Of a stretch of DNA of 52,101 bases, positions 1 through 7,277 are shown piece by piece. How positions within the stretch are numbered: the stretch's first letter is position 1; each line of letters starts with the position of its first letter. Under the pieces are notes generated by a model. That model did not search any database. It had not been told where the DNA came from and saw only the letters and a list, made by a program, of their open reading frames with translations. The DNA comes from Bacillota bacterium (GTDB taxonomy: Bacteria > Bacillota > Clostridia > Oscillospirales > Ethanoligenentaceae), in the NCBI GenBank assembly GCA_023391835.1, contig JAEWAE010000031.1, positions 1 through 52,101 on the forward strand, given 5' to 3'. The translations under genes were made by a program, and so were the position numbers.

Positions 1-24
1 CCCCCCACCCCCCCCCCCGGCCCT
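1..24. repeat. C-rich low-complexity edge
   Basis: The first 20 or so bases are almost all cytosine, interrupted by one adenine. No gene is readable here. A homopolymer at the very edge may be an assembly or contig-end artefact rather than biology. Confidence 0.4.
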
Positions 25-48
25 GTGGCATATATTCCTCCGCCCGCG

Positions 49-1041
49 TCACCACTGGTACTGCTTTTCCATCGTGAATACCCGCGTGCCGGCATCCGTC
101 CCAAGTGTGAAACTCTGTGTCGAAGCGCCGAGCCGTCCGTCCGCCCGGACAGTATAGCTCACCCGCACCGCTGTCACCCGGGCGTCGGGCAGGCCCGCCA
201 TGACGGCGGCCGGGCCGTATTTTTCGTCGGCATCCTCCGCCTGCAGGGTCAGACTCCCGTCGGCCTGCCGCCGCACCGTCGCATCCGACAGGCTGCCCGC
301 CGACAGCCGCGGCGTGAGAAGCCGCACATATCGGGTCACGTCATCCGCCGACAGCGGACGCGTCCACTGAATCCCAGAGGAGGCGGTACCGCTCACCGTG
401 GCGCCGTCCTTGCAGCAGACGGCCGTTTCCGTCACGCCGCTGGTGCCGGCCAGACGCTCGTTCTGCGTAAAGACCGGCGCCGATGGGCGGTTGTTATAGC
501 AGACAGTGCCCGTCTGAGGGGAGTTGCCCTCCAACGTGTCGGTAAAGCGGAAAGCCACCGGCTGAGCGTCGGCAAGGGCAAAGGCGGCGTTGACGGCATC
601 CACCCCATCCGCCAGCGTGGGGCCGTGGGGGGCAGACGGCTGCCCGCTGCCCGCCGAGGAGGAAGGTCCCCCGCTCCCGCCGGCCGATGACGCGGCGGAG
701 CTGCCGCCCGACCCCGGGGCCGACGTACCCGCTCCGGATGAGCCGGATGAAACGTCCCCGGCCGTGCGGGAAGAGCCCGGCGATTTCTCCTCCCCGACGG
801 CATTTGCGGCACGGGCATTGCCACCCGCCGCACCGCCCGTACCGGTGCGGGGATCATCCGGAGAGGCGGTGGAAGAAGCCGCCGACGCCCCGCCGGAGCC
901 CGCCGCGGACACCGACGCCGAGGGCACCGCTTCGGCGTCCACAACCACCAGATGGGAACCGCTGTCCCTCCCCTGCCGGCAGCCCCCGAGAAAAAGGAGC
1001 AAGACTGCCGCCGTCAGGCAAAAAGCCACCCGCTTTTGCAA
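49..1041 (-). CDS. Ser/Gly/Ala-rich lipoprotein of unknown function
   Basis: About 330 residues. The N-terminus is a lipoprotein signal: a basic start, a Leu/Ala-rich core and a lipobox ending LFLGGC, so the mature protein should be anchored to the outer face of the membrane. About 100 residues of Ser/Gly/Ala/Pro-rich low-complexity linker follow, then a C-terminal domain of about 180 residues with alternating strand-like segments and one Cys-Cys pair (AVCCKD). I do not recognise the domain; a LolA/LppX-like lipid-binding fold is only a guess. A TTG start at 1041 sits 8 bases after a GGGAG ribosome binding site, whereas the GTG at 1050 directly abuts it. The gene stands alone on its strand and no clear promoter was seen. 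Confidence 0.7.
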   Translation of the reverse strand: MQKRVAFCLTAAVLLLFLGGCRQGRDSGSHLVVVDAEAVPSASVSAAGSGGASAASSTASPDDPRTGTGGAAGGNARAANAVGEEKSPGSSRTAGDVSSGSSGAGTSAPGSGGSSAASSAGGSGGPSSSAGSGQPSAPHGPTLADGVDAVNAAFALADAQPVAFRFTDTLEGNSPQTGTVCYNNRPSAPVFTQNERLAGTSGVTETAVCCKDGATVSGTASSGIQWTRPLSADDVTRYVRLLTPRLSAGSLSDATVRRQADGSLTLQAEDADEKYGPAAVMAGLPDARVTAVRVSYTVRADGRLGASTQSFTLGTDAGTRVFTMEKQYQW

Positions 1042-1250
1042 TTCCGGCACTCCCTATTTTCCGTTTTTTTAATCATACCTCCTTTTTCGACAGTTTTCAA
1101 CATTTTCCGCCTCTGTCATTATTTTTCAGTTTTCATAAAGTATGATTGGGGTCTGTCTGGCATAGGATACTAGCGTGTTATCGACGCAGCACAGCCGGTT
1201 TCGCCGCTCCCGGCGGACGCATTTTACCCTCCGCGGGCAGGTCCGCGCGA

Positions 1251-1279
1251 TTGACAAAAGGCGACATGTGATCTAATAT
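1251..1279 (+). promoter_or_regulatory. sigma-A promoter for the CrtO-like gene
   Basis: TTGACA, a 17-base spacer and TAATAT lie about 45 bases before the GTG start of the downstream gene. This is a near-consensus vegetative promoter. Confidence 0.8.
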
Positions 1280-1325
1280 TATATGAGATAGACATACATA
1301 GGATTATGGGGAAGAAGGGGTTCCC

Positions 1326-1853
1326 GTGGACGTTCTCAACGATCTGCTTTTTTTTCTGCGGTTGAAGGCCACACGTATGAATCTGTTGGTCTTTATTCTT
1401 TTTTCCGTCATTCTGACTCTGCTGGCCGAAAAAATGCCGCACGGTCTCTACAACTATAAAAAGTGGCTTTACCGTGAGCGAAAATGGGAAGACGGCGGCC
1501 GCCTTTACGAGCGGGTGTTCTTCGTCAAAAAGTGGAAAGCCCATCTGCCGGATATCGGCGATTTCCTCAAATGGCGCTTTTCCAAAAAGCATCTGGTGGA
1601 TGTAAGGACCGATTATATCCGGCGTTTCCTCACCGAATCCTGCAAGGCCGAGCTGACCCACTGGATGATCATTCTGTCGTCGTTTCTTTTTATCTTCTGG
1701 GGCGGGCTGGTGACTTTTTCCCGCATCCTGCTGCTGGCGATGGTGCTAAACGGGCCCTACATCATCATCCAGCGTTACAACCGGCCGCGGCTGGTGCGGC
1801 TGCTTAAAAGAAACGAGTGCCAGCATCTGGAGTTTGCCACAGCGAAGGCTTAA
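1326..1853 (+). CDS. CrtO-like (glycosyl-4,4'-diaponeurosporenoate acyltransferase family) membrane protein
   Basis: 175 residues with hydrophobic segments at about 18-35 and 112-145. It carries the features I associate with the staphyloxanthin acyltransferase CrtO: a basic central region with FVKKWK, a KAELTHW segment, and the C-terminal signature IIIQRYNRPRLVRLLKR. CrtO acylates a glycosylated C30 carotenoid in staphylococci. No carotenoid genes lie nearby, so the substrate here is unknown and a broader lipid or glycolipid acyltransferase role is possible. The GTG start follows a purine-rich GAAGGGG ribosome binding site. The gene is monocistronic, with its own promoter and a strong shared terminator. 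Family membership is well supported by motifs; function is inferred. Confidence 0.75.
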   Translation: MDVLNDLLFFLRLKATRMNLLVFILFSVILTLLAEKMPHGLYNYKKWLYRERKWEDGGRLYERVFFVKKWKAHLPDIGDFLKWRFSKKHLVDVRTDYIRRFLTESCKAELTHWMIILSSFLFIFWGGLVTFSRILLLAMVLNGPYIIIQRYNRPRLVRLLKRNECQHLEFATAKA

Positions 1854-1868
1854 GTCAGTCATAAAAAA

Positions 1869-1892
1869 CCGCCTCCGGTTACCCGGAGGCGG
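1869..1892. terminator. bidirectional intrinsic terminator
   Basis: A perfect 10-bp stem (CCGCCTCCGG/CCGGAGGCGG) with a TTAC loop, preceded by six A and followed by five T. It can terminate both the CrtO-like gene (plus) and the Fur-family gene (minus), which converge here. Confidence 0.92.
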
Positions 1893-1913
1893 TTTTTGCG
1901 GCCCGTCGCACGG

Positions 1914-2363
1914 TCATGCCATGTGTGTGCCCGGCTGCCGGGCTGCTTCCGCTTCACGGCACTCCTTGCAGACGCCGTAAAACACCACCCGGTGGTCTTC
2001 GATGGAAAAGCCCTTGGTTTCCTCGATCATTTTTTCCAGCGATTCCAGCAAATCGGCTTCAAAGTCAAAGATCCGGCCGCACTTGCGGCAGACCAGATGA
2101 TGATGGGAATGCGGCTGATCGTTGGCGCTCAGCTCGTAATATGCCATAGAGTCGTCGACCACACTGACTTTTTCCACCATCCCCTGCTCCTCGAGCAAAC
2201 GGAGATTGCGGTACACGGTGGCGATGCTGATTCGCTGATCGGTGTTGCGGATACGGTCGTATATCTCCTCAGCGGTCAGATGAGTGCCGTCGCTGCTGGT
2301 CAGACAATCGAGGATCAGTTTCTTTTGCCGGGTCTTCCGGGTCTCTTTCGATTTTTCCTCCAC
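1914..2363 (-). CDS. Fur/PerR-family metalloregulator
   Basis: 149 residues with the full Fur-family layout: an N-terminal winged helix (recognition region ISIATVYRNLRLLEEQG, about 45-61) and a C-terminal dimerisation domain. Metal ligands are visible: a HSHHH cluster at about 85-89, and two CxxC pairs (Cys92/95 and Cys132/135) that form the structural zinc site. The His-rich HSHHHLVCRKCG stretch resembles Fur more than PerR, but the operator in front of the gene looks PerR/Fur-like, so Fur, PerR and Zur are not separable. A GTG start at 2363 was chosen because GGGGAGG lies 8 bases upstream; an in-frame TTG at 2393 lacks such a site. It probably represses its own transcription in response to metal or peroxide. 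Confidence 0.93.
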   Translation of the reverse strand: MEEKSKETRKTRQKKLILDCLTSSDGTHLTAEEIYDRIRNTDQRISIATVYRNLRLLEEQGMVEKVSVVDDSMAYYELSANDQPHSHHHLVCRKCGRIFDFEADLLESLEKMIEETKGFSIEDHRVVFYGVCKECREAEAARQPGTHMA

Positions 2364-2461
2364 TTGCAAAACCTCCCCGCCCAGTGGACACAACCTGCGC
2401 GGCTGTGGGAATCACACCCGATATATAGAAAAACACCCGCCCATAAAACATCGGCAGGCCA

Positions 2462-2497
2462 TTATTATCATTATAGCGAAAAACCGGCAAAAGGCAA
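2462..2497 (-). promoter_or_regulatory. promoter and PerR/Fur-like box of the Fur-family gene
   Basis: On the minus strand TTGCCT, a 16-base spacer and TATAAT form a sigma-A promoter (-10 at 2470-2475). Overlapping the -10 is CTATAATGATAATAA (2462-2476), which matches the B. subtilis Per box TTATAATnATTATAA at 12 of 14 defined positions. Repressor binding here would block RNA polymerase, giving autoregulation. Confidence 0.65.
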
Positions 2498-2517
2498 ATA
2501 TTTTTCGCCTTTTGCCG
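2479..2517 (-). terminator. intrinsic terminator of the spoIIP transcript
   Basis: On the minus strand an 11-bp stem CGGCAAAAGGC/GCCTTTTGCCG, which can extend by A-T pairs, is followed by G and five T. It ends the transcript of the 2534-2971 gene and partly overlaps the -35 region of the Fur-family gene. Confidence 0.8.
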
Positions 2518-2533
2518 TCCGATTTATCAAAAA

Positions 2534-2971
2534 TTATCCGGCGCCCCTCTTTTCCCCGATCAGGGTGGCATACGCCCGGCGCACAAAATCCATATGTTGC
2601 ACGCCCGTGCGCATCAAAAGCTCCCCCTCGCGCCACAGAGCTGGCCGGGTGTAGGGCAGCGAGTGCACGGTCTGCGTCACAGCCCGCCGTACCCGGTCCC
2701 CCTGCCCCAGGGTGACGCCGTATTGCCGCCCGAAAACGGTCACGCGCAGCTTACCCCAGCCGGGCGTGAGGGCGACGGCAAACTCGGTGGGGCGCTTGTC
2801 CCACCCCACCATGCTGGAGCTACAGTCGATGACGGCCACCCCCCAGACAGAGGCAGCCAGCATGACCGTCAGCAGCAGCAGGGTGATGGTCACCGGCCAG
2901 CGGCTGCGGCGCGGTCGCTCGATATACTTTTTTTTTCGTCGGCGGAACATGCGCCGGAAACTTTCCTGCAA
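2534..2971 (-). CDS. conserved-looking membrane-anchored protein of unknown function, downstream of spoIIP
   Basis: 145 residues. A very basic N-terminus (RRMFRRRKKK, then RPRRSR) leads into one transmembrane helix at about 28-46. A 95-residue extracytoplasmic domain follows, containing GRQYGVTLGQGDRVRR and ending in a region with VRRAYATLIGEK. I recognise no family. The TTG start lies 6 bases after AAGGGA. It starts about 30 bases after the stop of spoIIP and is followed by the shared terminator, so it is probably co-transcribed and may act in sporulation; that role is inferred from position only. Confidence 0.65.
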   Translation of the reverse strand: MQESFRRMFRRRKKKYIERPRRSRWPVTITLLLLTVMLAASVWGVAVIDCSSSMVGWDKRPTEFAVALTPGWGKLRVTVFGRQYGVTLGQGDRVRRAVTQTVHSLPYTRPALWREGELLMRTGVQHMDFVRRAYATLIGEKRGAG

Positions 2972-3001
2972 TGGTCGTCCCTTCCGTTTTTCCGCTCCCG
3001 C

Positions 3002-4195
3002 TCATTGCAGCGACAGCAGCGTCTTGGCCAGTGAGCGCCCGAAGAGTTCCCCCGCATACACCGCCTCTTCCAGCGTGTTCACGTCGGTGCCGAATTCCAC
3101 CAGAAGGGAACCATGGGTCATGTGCATATTATAGCGCCGGTTGCGCAGATCCAGCGGGCGGGCCAGGCCGGGCCAGTCTTTCACCAGCTGCTGCTGGATG
3201 CGCAGCCCAAAGCGGTAATTCTGCTCCCAGTCGGGCACCGAGGGCGACAGCCCCGGCTCGTCGCAGGGTGCCTCGATCATCAACTGGGCCGCCTTTTTGC
3301 CGTCGACGGTGACCGTCGGTTTGACACGGGTGCCGTCGGAATACTGGATCGAATCCCGGTGCACATCCAGTACGACCCGGATAGAGGGATATTTTTTCAG
3401 ATCGCTCTGGATGGTGGCCAGCTCCCGGTCATAGGCGCCCTCGTATTCGGGGTAGTCATGATAGGCGGTGTCGTGGAGCACACCGATGCCGCTCTGTTCC
3501 AGATATTTGGTAATCTCATCCCCCACGCGCACGACGGTGCGGCTCCGGTCCGGATTGCGCGCCTCGACGGCTGGGTCATACCACGACTGATCCGCCGCGG
3601 CGTAGGATTCGGTGGTGTGGGTGTGCAGGATCAACACCTGCGGCGCGGATTTCAGGTTGAGCGCAAAGTCCGGCTTCTGCGCCAGATACTGGGAAATCTT
3701 CGGCTGATGCCGGGCGGTCTCATTGTGGACACAGATGCCCTGAAAAAGCTCGTAATCCCCGCCGGAAAGGGAACCGAACTGCACCGTTTTCACCGCACGG
3801 GTCCCCGCCGGTGCCGAAGCGGACGAAGCCGCGGCGGACGGCACCGAAGCGGAAGACACCGCGGAGGATGCTTCCTGGGAGGATGCCGGCACGCCCGCCG
3901 CGGCGGACACGACCGATGATGCCGTCGAGGCAGCTTCAGAGGGGGCCGCTGACGCAGAAAGACCCGCCGAGGACGTAAACAGCCGCGCCACCGACTGGGT
4001 CTTGCCCGCCAGCCATTCCCGCCCGCCCTGGGGTGCGGTGAGCCGGGCCGACAGCAGCACGGCCCGTGCAACGCCCCCCGGCCAGGCAAGCAGCGCCAGC
4101 GCCAGGGTCAGCGTGCACCCTGCGGTCAGCGCCACGGTGCCCAACCGGCTCCAGCGCAGGCGGCCCGCCGACCGCCGCTTATCCGTCCCTTTCAT
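3002..4195 (-). CDS. spoIIP: stage II sporulation protein P (SpoIIP)
   Basis: 397 residues: a basic N-terminus, a membrane anchor at about 18-40, an Ala/Ser-rich linker at about 75-132, then the SpoIIP catalytic domain. Family motifs are intact: VLILHTHTTES at about 187-197 (zinc-ligand region), DVHRDS at 277-282, and VEFGTDVNT at 366-374. SpoIIP is a peptidoglycan amidase/endopeptidase that works with SpoIID and SpoIIM to thin septal peptidoglycan and drive engulfment of the forespore. It follows gpr in the same direction, the gene order seen in Bacillus. No clear sigma-E or sigma-F promoter was recognised in the 80-base gap. The sequence identifies the organism as a likely endospore former. 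Confidence 0.95.
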   Translation of the reverse strand: MKGTDKRRSAGRLRWSRLGTVALTAGCTLTLALALLAWPGGVARAVLLSARLTAPQGGREWLAGKTQSVARLFTSSAGLSASAAPSEAASTASSVVSAAAGVPASSQEASSAVSSASVPSAAASSASAPAGTRAVKTVQFGSLSGGDYELFQGICVHNETARHQPKISQYLAQKPDFALNLKSAPQVLILHTHTTESYAAADQSWYDPAVEARNPDRSRTVVRVGDEITKYLEQSGIGVLHDTAYHDYPEYEGAYDRELATIQSDLKKYPSIRVVLDVHRDSIQYSDGTRVKPTVTVDGKKAAQLMIEAPCDEPGLSPSVPDWEQNYRFGLRIQQQLVKDWPGLARPLDLRNRRYNMHMTHGSLLVEFGTDVNTLEEAVYAGELFGRSLAKTLLSLQ

Positions 4196-4275
4196 CGTCT
4201 CGCCCCCTGCGCGGATATGGGGCGCAAGGCCCCGTCATATCCTATCTATGCGGCGATGGGACGAGTTATGCCTGC

Positions 4276-5250
4276 TCAGGAAAGCAGCGCGGCCATGTCC
4301 TCCACCGAGACCGACGGATTCAGCGCCCGGTTGATGGCAAAGCCCGTCAGGCGGGACGCGTGCTCCACGATCATGTCGATGAAGCGCGGCGTCACGAACA
4401 TCGGCACACCGCCGGGGCCGGCACAGCCGCGCAGCCGGTCTTTCTGCGAATCGTCGGCGGGGATGCCGGCGCTGTCGAGCAAATCGACGGCCAGCGTGGC
4501 AGCATCCACCACCGTGGGCACCCCCACGGAAATCACCGGCACCCCAAGCGTCTCGCAGTTGATGGCGTCGCGGGCGTTGCCCACCCCCGAGCCGGGCACG
4601 ATGCCGGTGTCGGCCAGTTGGATGGTGTTGCCCAGCCGCGATGCCCGCCGGGAGGCCAGAGCGTCCACCACGATCACCGCCACGGGGCGGATGCGCTGCA
4701 CCAGCGCGCGGATGATTTCTCCCGCTTCCACGCCCGTCTGACCCAGCACACCGGGGGCCAGAGCCGCCACGGGGCGCATATCCTCCATGCCGGCAATCTT
4801 GCGCAGCTCGCCTGCCACATGGCGGGTGACCAGCACGTTGTGGATACACCGGGGGCCAAGCGCATCCGGCGTCATAGCCGAGTTGCCAAGACCCGCCACC
4901 AGCACCAACCCGTCGCCCGCGGGCTGCAGCATCGCGCCCAGCTCCCCGGCCACCGTTTCCATGGCGTTGAAAAAAGTCTCGTCCTCCGCGTCGCCAAGGT
5001 CGGGTACTTCCACCGTCGTGTAAGTGCCCGGCGGCTTGCCGATGGCCTGATGCCCTTTCTCATCCAGCACCTTCACCCGGGTCAGCCGCACCCGACCGTG
5101 CGTTTCTTCCTCGCTGACGACTCCTTCCAGCCGGCCGGCCCCCTGGGCTATCTCTCTGGCCTCCACGGCCAGATCCGTGCGGATCTGTGCCATTTGCATC
5201 ACCCTTTCCCGGCCCGGCGGCAAATCCTCCGGAGCCCGTATAAATTCCAT
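4276..5250 (-). CDS. gpr: germination protease GPR
   Basis: 324 residues matching the GPR family: an N-terminal RTDLAVEAREIAQ segment that contains the usual propeptide/processing region, then GTYTTVEVPDL, LVAGLGNSAMTPDALGP and APGVLGQTG, and the C-terminal FIDMIVEHASRLTGFAINRALNPS. GPR is a zymogen made in the forespore. It degrades small acid-soluble spore proteins at germination, releasing amino acids and freeing DNA. It is divergent from rpsT and followed by spoIIP, a gene neighbourhood conserved in spore-forming Firmicutes. The ribosome binding site is weak (GGGGA, about 10 bases upstream). Confidence 0.95.
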   Translation of the reverse strand: MEFIRAPEDLPPGRERVMQMAQIRTDLAVEAREIAQGAGRLEGVVSEEETHGRVRLTRVKVLDEKGHQAIGKPPGTYTTVEVPDLGDAEDETFFNAMETVAGELGAMLQPAGDGLVLVAGLGNSAMTPDALGPRCIHNVLVTRHVAGELRKIAGMEDMRPVAALAPGVLGQTGVEAGEIIRALVQRIRPVAVIVVDALASRRASRLGNTIQLADTGIVPGSGVGNARDAINCETLGVPVISVGVPTVVDAATLAVDLLDSAGIPADDSQKDRLRGCAGPGGVPMFVTPRFIDMIVEHASRLTGFAINRALNPSVSVEDMAALLS

Positions 5251-5352
5251 CTATCACCATTCCCCGAAAAGCGCCGGGTTATGCAGACGGCGGCCCACCA
5301 TCGCGCAAATTGAGGCCCGGGGCGGAAAATAGCGGTTTTTTTTCGAAAAGTG

Positions 5353-5381
5353 TTGCTTTTAAGGCCGCAAAATGGTACAAT
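5353..5381 (+). promoter_or_regulatory. rpsT promoter
   Basis: TTGCTT, a 17-base spacer and TACAAT lie about 40 bases before rpsT. The short leader leaves little room for an autoregulatory structure. Confidence 0.75.
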
Positions 5382-5421
5382 TTTTAATACTGGTCTAAGC
5401 TAGAAAGAAGGAGGTGCCACC

Positions 5422-5685
5422 ATGCCGAACATCCAATCCGCAAAAAAACGCGTGAAGGTCACCGAAGCCAAGACCCTGCGCAACAAGGTCGTTAAGTCCG
5501 CTCTGAAAACTTCCATTAAAAAGGCGAATACCGCGATCGCGGCCGGAAGCGAAGACAGCCAGGAGCTGCTCAAGGCCGCCGTCCGAGATATAGACAAGGC
5601 AGTTTCCAAGGGGATCCTCCACAAGAACACGGCCGCACGGAAAAAGTCGGGTCTTGTGCTCAGTGCGAGCAAAACAAGCGCCTGA
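5422..5685 (+). CDS. rpsT: 30S ribosomal protein S20
   Basis: 87 residues, the usual size, beginning MPNIQSAKKR and rich in Lys and Ala throughout. It contains the long-helix pattern of S20 (SALKTSIKKANTAIAAG, then AVSKGILHKNTAARKKS). It binds the 5' domain of 16S rRNA early in 30S assembly. A strong AAGAAGGAGG ribosome binding site sits 7 bases before the ATG. It is monocistronic, between its own promoter and terminator, and divergent from gpr. Confidence 0.96.
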   Translation: MPNIQSAKKRVKVTEAKTLRNKVVKSALKTSIKKANTAIAAGSEDSQELLKAAVRDIDKAVSKGILHKNTAARKKSGLVLSASKTSA

Positions 5686-5698
5686 ATTTTCAAGAGCA

Positions 5699-5727
5699 AG
5701 CGCTCCGGCAAGTACGGGGCGCTTTTT
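5699..5727 (+). terminator. rpsT terminator
   Basis: A 9-bp stem AGCGCTCCG/CGGGGCGCT (one G-U pair) with a 7-base loop, ending in a run of five T. Confidence 0.85.
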
Positions 5728-5762
5728 GCTATACCCGGAGCGTAGGCCCGTTCGCCCGGCGG

Positions 5763-5791
5763 TTGACTTTTTTCGCCGGATGGATTATAGT
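5763..5791 (+). promoter_or_regulatory. promoter of the 50-residue membrane protein
   Basis: TTGACT, a 17-base spacer and TATAGT, a near-consensus sigma-A promoter. The small gene begins about 40 bases downstream of the -10. Confidence 0.75.
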
Positions 5792-5833
5792 AAAGCAAAT
5801 GGCCCTGGCGCCAAAACCGGAGGTTTTGCCGAA

Positions 5834-5986
5834 ATGAAAATGTCCAGTCGGATCAGGACCCTGTTGGCTGTGGCGGCTGTCCTGGCGGCCATGGCGGGTG
5901 TGCTGACCTATATTTACTGCCGCATAGCCCATGAAAAAGCCTACAACGAAAAGTGGGAAGATTACATCGACTGCGGTCTGGCTTAA
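5834..5986 (+). CDS. small single-pass membrane protein (50 residues), unknown
   Basis: A 50-residue reading frame beginning MKMSSRIRTL. One hydrophobic helix (about 9-28, Ala/Val/Leu-rich) is followed by a charged C-terminal tail with HEKAYNEKWEDYIDCG. A GGAGG lies 10 bases before the ATG, a near-consensus promoter precedes it and a strong terminator follows, so this is a complete small transcription unit rather than chance. No family is recognised. Size and topology fit a small regulatory or stress membrane peptide, but that is only a possibility. Confidence 0.75.
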   Translation: MKMSSRIRTLLAVAAVLAAMAGVLTYIYCRIAHEKAYNEKWEDYIDCGLA

Positions 5987-6027
5987 GTGGGGGCCGGGTT
6001 TTCCCGGTCCACCCCAGCGTGCAAAAA

Positions 6028-6051
6028 AGCTCTCCTTCTAAAAGGAGAGCT
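6028..6051. terminator. bidirectional terminator between the small gene and acpP
   Basis: A 10-bp perfect stem AGCTCTCCTT/AAGGAGAGCT with loop CTAA, flanked by A6 upstream and T7 downstream. It serves the plus-strand small gene and the minus-strand acpP. Confidence 0.92.
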
Positions 6052-6123
6052 TTTTTTACCGCTATCGGCACAGCCGACGGCAACCGGTCGGGGCGCCGAA
6101 CACCCCGTGGCCCCGGCAGCTGA

Positions 6124-6351
6124 TTAAATCTTGTTTTCGATATACTTGACGATGTCCCCGACGGTCTTCATGTTTTCCACATCTTCATCCGGAACTTCGA
6201 CATCGAATTCTTCTTCGAGCGACATAATCAGATCGACCACATCCAGAGAATCCGCACCCAGATCGTCCACGATGGAGGCTTCCGGCGTGACCTTTTCTTC
6301 TTCCACATCGAGCTGCTCGCAGAGCATCTCTTTGACCTTTTCAAATACCAT
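6124..6351 (-). CDS. acpP: acyl carrier protein
   Basis: 75 residues, strongly acidic, with the phosphopantetheine attachment motif GADSLD (the serine carries the prosthetic group) and the typical C-terminal DVENMKTVGDIVKYIENK. It carries growing acyl chains between fatty acid synthesis enzymes. It lies at the distal end of the fab/acc cluster but has its own strong promoter at 6380-6408, consistent with the high level of ACP a cell needs. AGGAGGG lies just upstream of the ATG. Confidence 0.97.
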   Translation of the reverse strand: MVFEKVKEMLCEQLDVEEEKVTPEASIVDDLGADSLDVVDLIMSLEEEFDVEVPDEDVENMKTVGDIVKYIENKI

Positions 6352-6379
6352 TTCTTATCCCTCCTTTACAGCTTCTATT

Positions 6380-6408
6380 ATTCTACATGCGCACTTTTCC
6401 GTTGTCAA
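6380..6408 (-). promoter_or_regulatory. acpP promoter
   Basis: On the minus strand TTGACA, a 17-base spacer and TAGAAT. It separates acpP from accA, which has no visible terminator, so acpP may be transcribed both alone and by read-through. Confidence 0.82.
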
Positions 6409-6473
6409 TACGGTTTGGGGCATATTTTGCGGTCTATCGCCACGGAATTTTCCAATAAAAATCCAAGCCTCTG

Positions 6474-7277
6474 TCATTCGATAAAAAGCCCGATTTTACG
6501 AAATTTCCGATACCGCCGCTCCAGAAGCTCGCCGACGGGGATATCCGCCAGCCGGCCCATCGCAGCCCCCAGGAAATCGGAAAGGCCCTGTGCGGCCGCC
6601 TGGGGGTCGTTGTGGGCCCCGCCGTCTGGCTCAGGGATAATCCGGTCGGCCACGCCGAAGCTCACCAGATCGGCGGCTGTCATGCGCAGCAGGCCGGCGG
6701 CCTCTTTTTCGCGGGTGGCGTCTTTCCACAGGATGCTGGCAAACCCGCGGGGCGAGATGACTGAAAACACCGCGTTTTCCATCATGCCCAGCTCGTCGCA
6801 CACGGCCAGCGCCAGCGCGCCGCCGCTGCCGCCTTCGCCCAGAATGACGCTCACGACCGGCACTTTCAGCCGCATCAGCTCAAACAGGTTGCGGGCGATG
6901 GCCTCGCCCTGACCGCGCTCTTCCGCGCCCACACTGGGGTTGGCGCCCGGCGTATCCACCAGGCATATCACCGGGCGGTGAAATTTTTCGGCCTGCTTCA
7001 TCAGGCGCAGCGCCTTACGATAGCCTTCCGGGTTGGGCATGGCGAAATTGGCGCGCTTGTTTTCTTCCAAGTCGCGGCCGCGCACCATGCCCACCACCGT
7101 CACCGGCCGGCCCTGAAACCGGGCGATGCCGCCCGCGATGGCCCCGTCGTCGCCGAACTCCCGGTCGCCGTGCAATTCGAAAAACTCGTCGAATATGGCG
7201 GGGATATACTCCCGTATGGTCGGGCGGTTTTTATGGTGGACAAGTTCCAGCCGCTCCCATGCCGTGGGCTTTTTCAT
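6474..7277 (-). CDS. accA: acetyl-CoA carboxylase carboxyltransferase subunit alpha
   Basis: 267 residues. Crotonase-fold carboxyltransferase features are visible: DREFGDDGAIAGGIARFQGRPV near the N-terminus, then LVDTPGANPSVGAEERGQGEAIARN, ILGEGGSGGALALAVCDE and SVISPRGFASILWKD. With AccD it transfers the carboxyl group from carboxybiotin to acetyl-CoA to make malonyl-CoA. The protein is shorter than the roughly 320 residues of E. coli AccA because the N-terminal region is short, as in several Firmicutes. Its ATG overlaps the accD stop (ATGA), so the two subunits are translationally coupled. Confidence 0.96.
   Translation of the reverse strand: MKKPTAWERLELVHHKNRPTIREYIPAIFDEFFELHGDREFGDDGAIAGGIARFQGRPVTVVGMVRGRDLEENKRANFAMPNPEGYRKALRLMKQAEKFHRPVICLVDTPGANPSVGAEERGQGEAIARNLFELMRLKVPVVSVILGEGGSGGALALAVCDELGMMENAVFSVISPRGFASILWKDATREKEAAGLLRMTAADLVSFGVADRIIPEPDGGAHNDPQAAAQGLSDFLGAAMGRLADIPVGELLERRYRKFRKIGLFIE

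Noticed and set aside
1009..1071. A 20-codon frame on the minus strand beginning after GGAGGT upstream of the first lipoprotein
   Set aside because: The ATG lies 1 base from the ribosome binding site and the frame overlaps the lipoprotein signal in another frame; no terminator or antiterminator logic supports a leader peptide.
4196..4275. Sigma-E, sigma-F or sigma-G promoter before spoIIP (and likewise before gpr)
   Set aside because: A GCATA element is present but the spacing and -10 do not fit a sporulation sigma consensus well enough to annotate.
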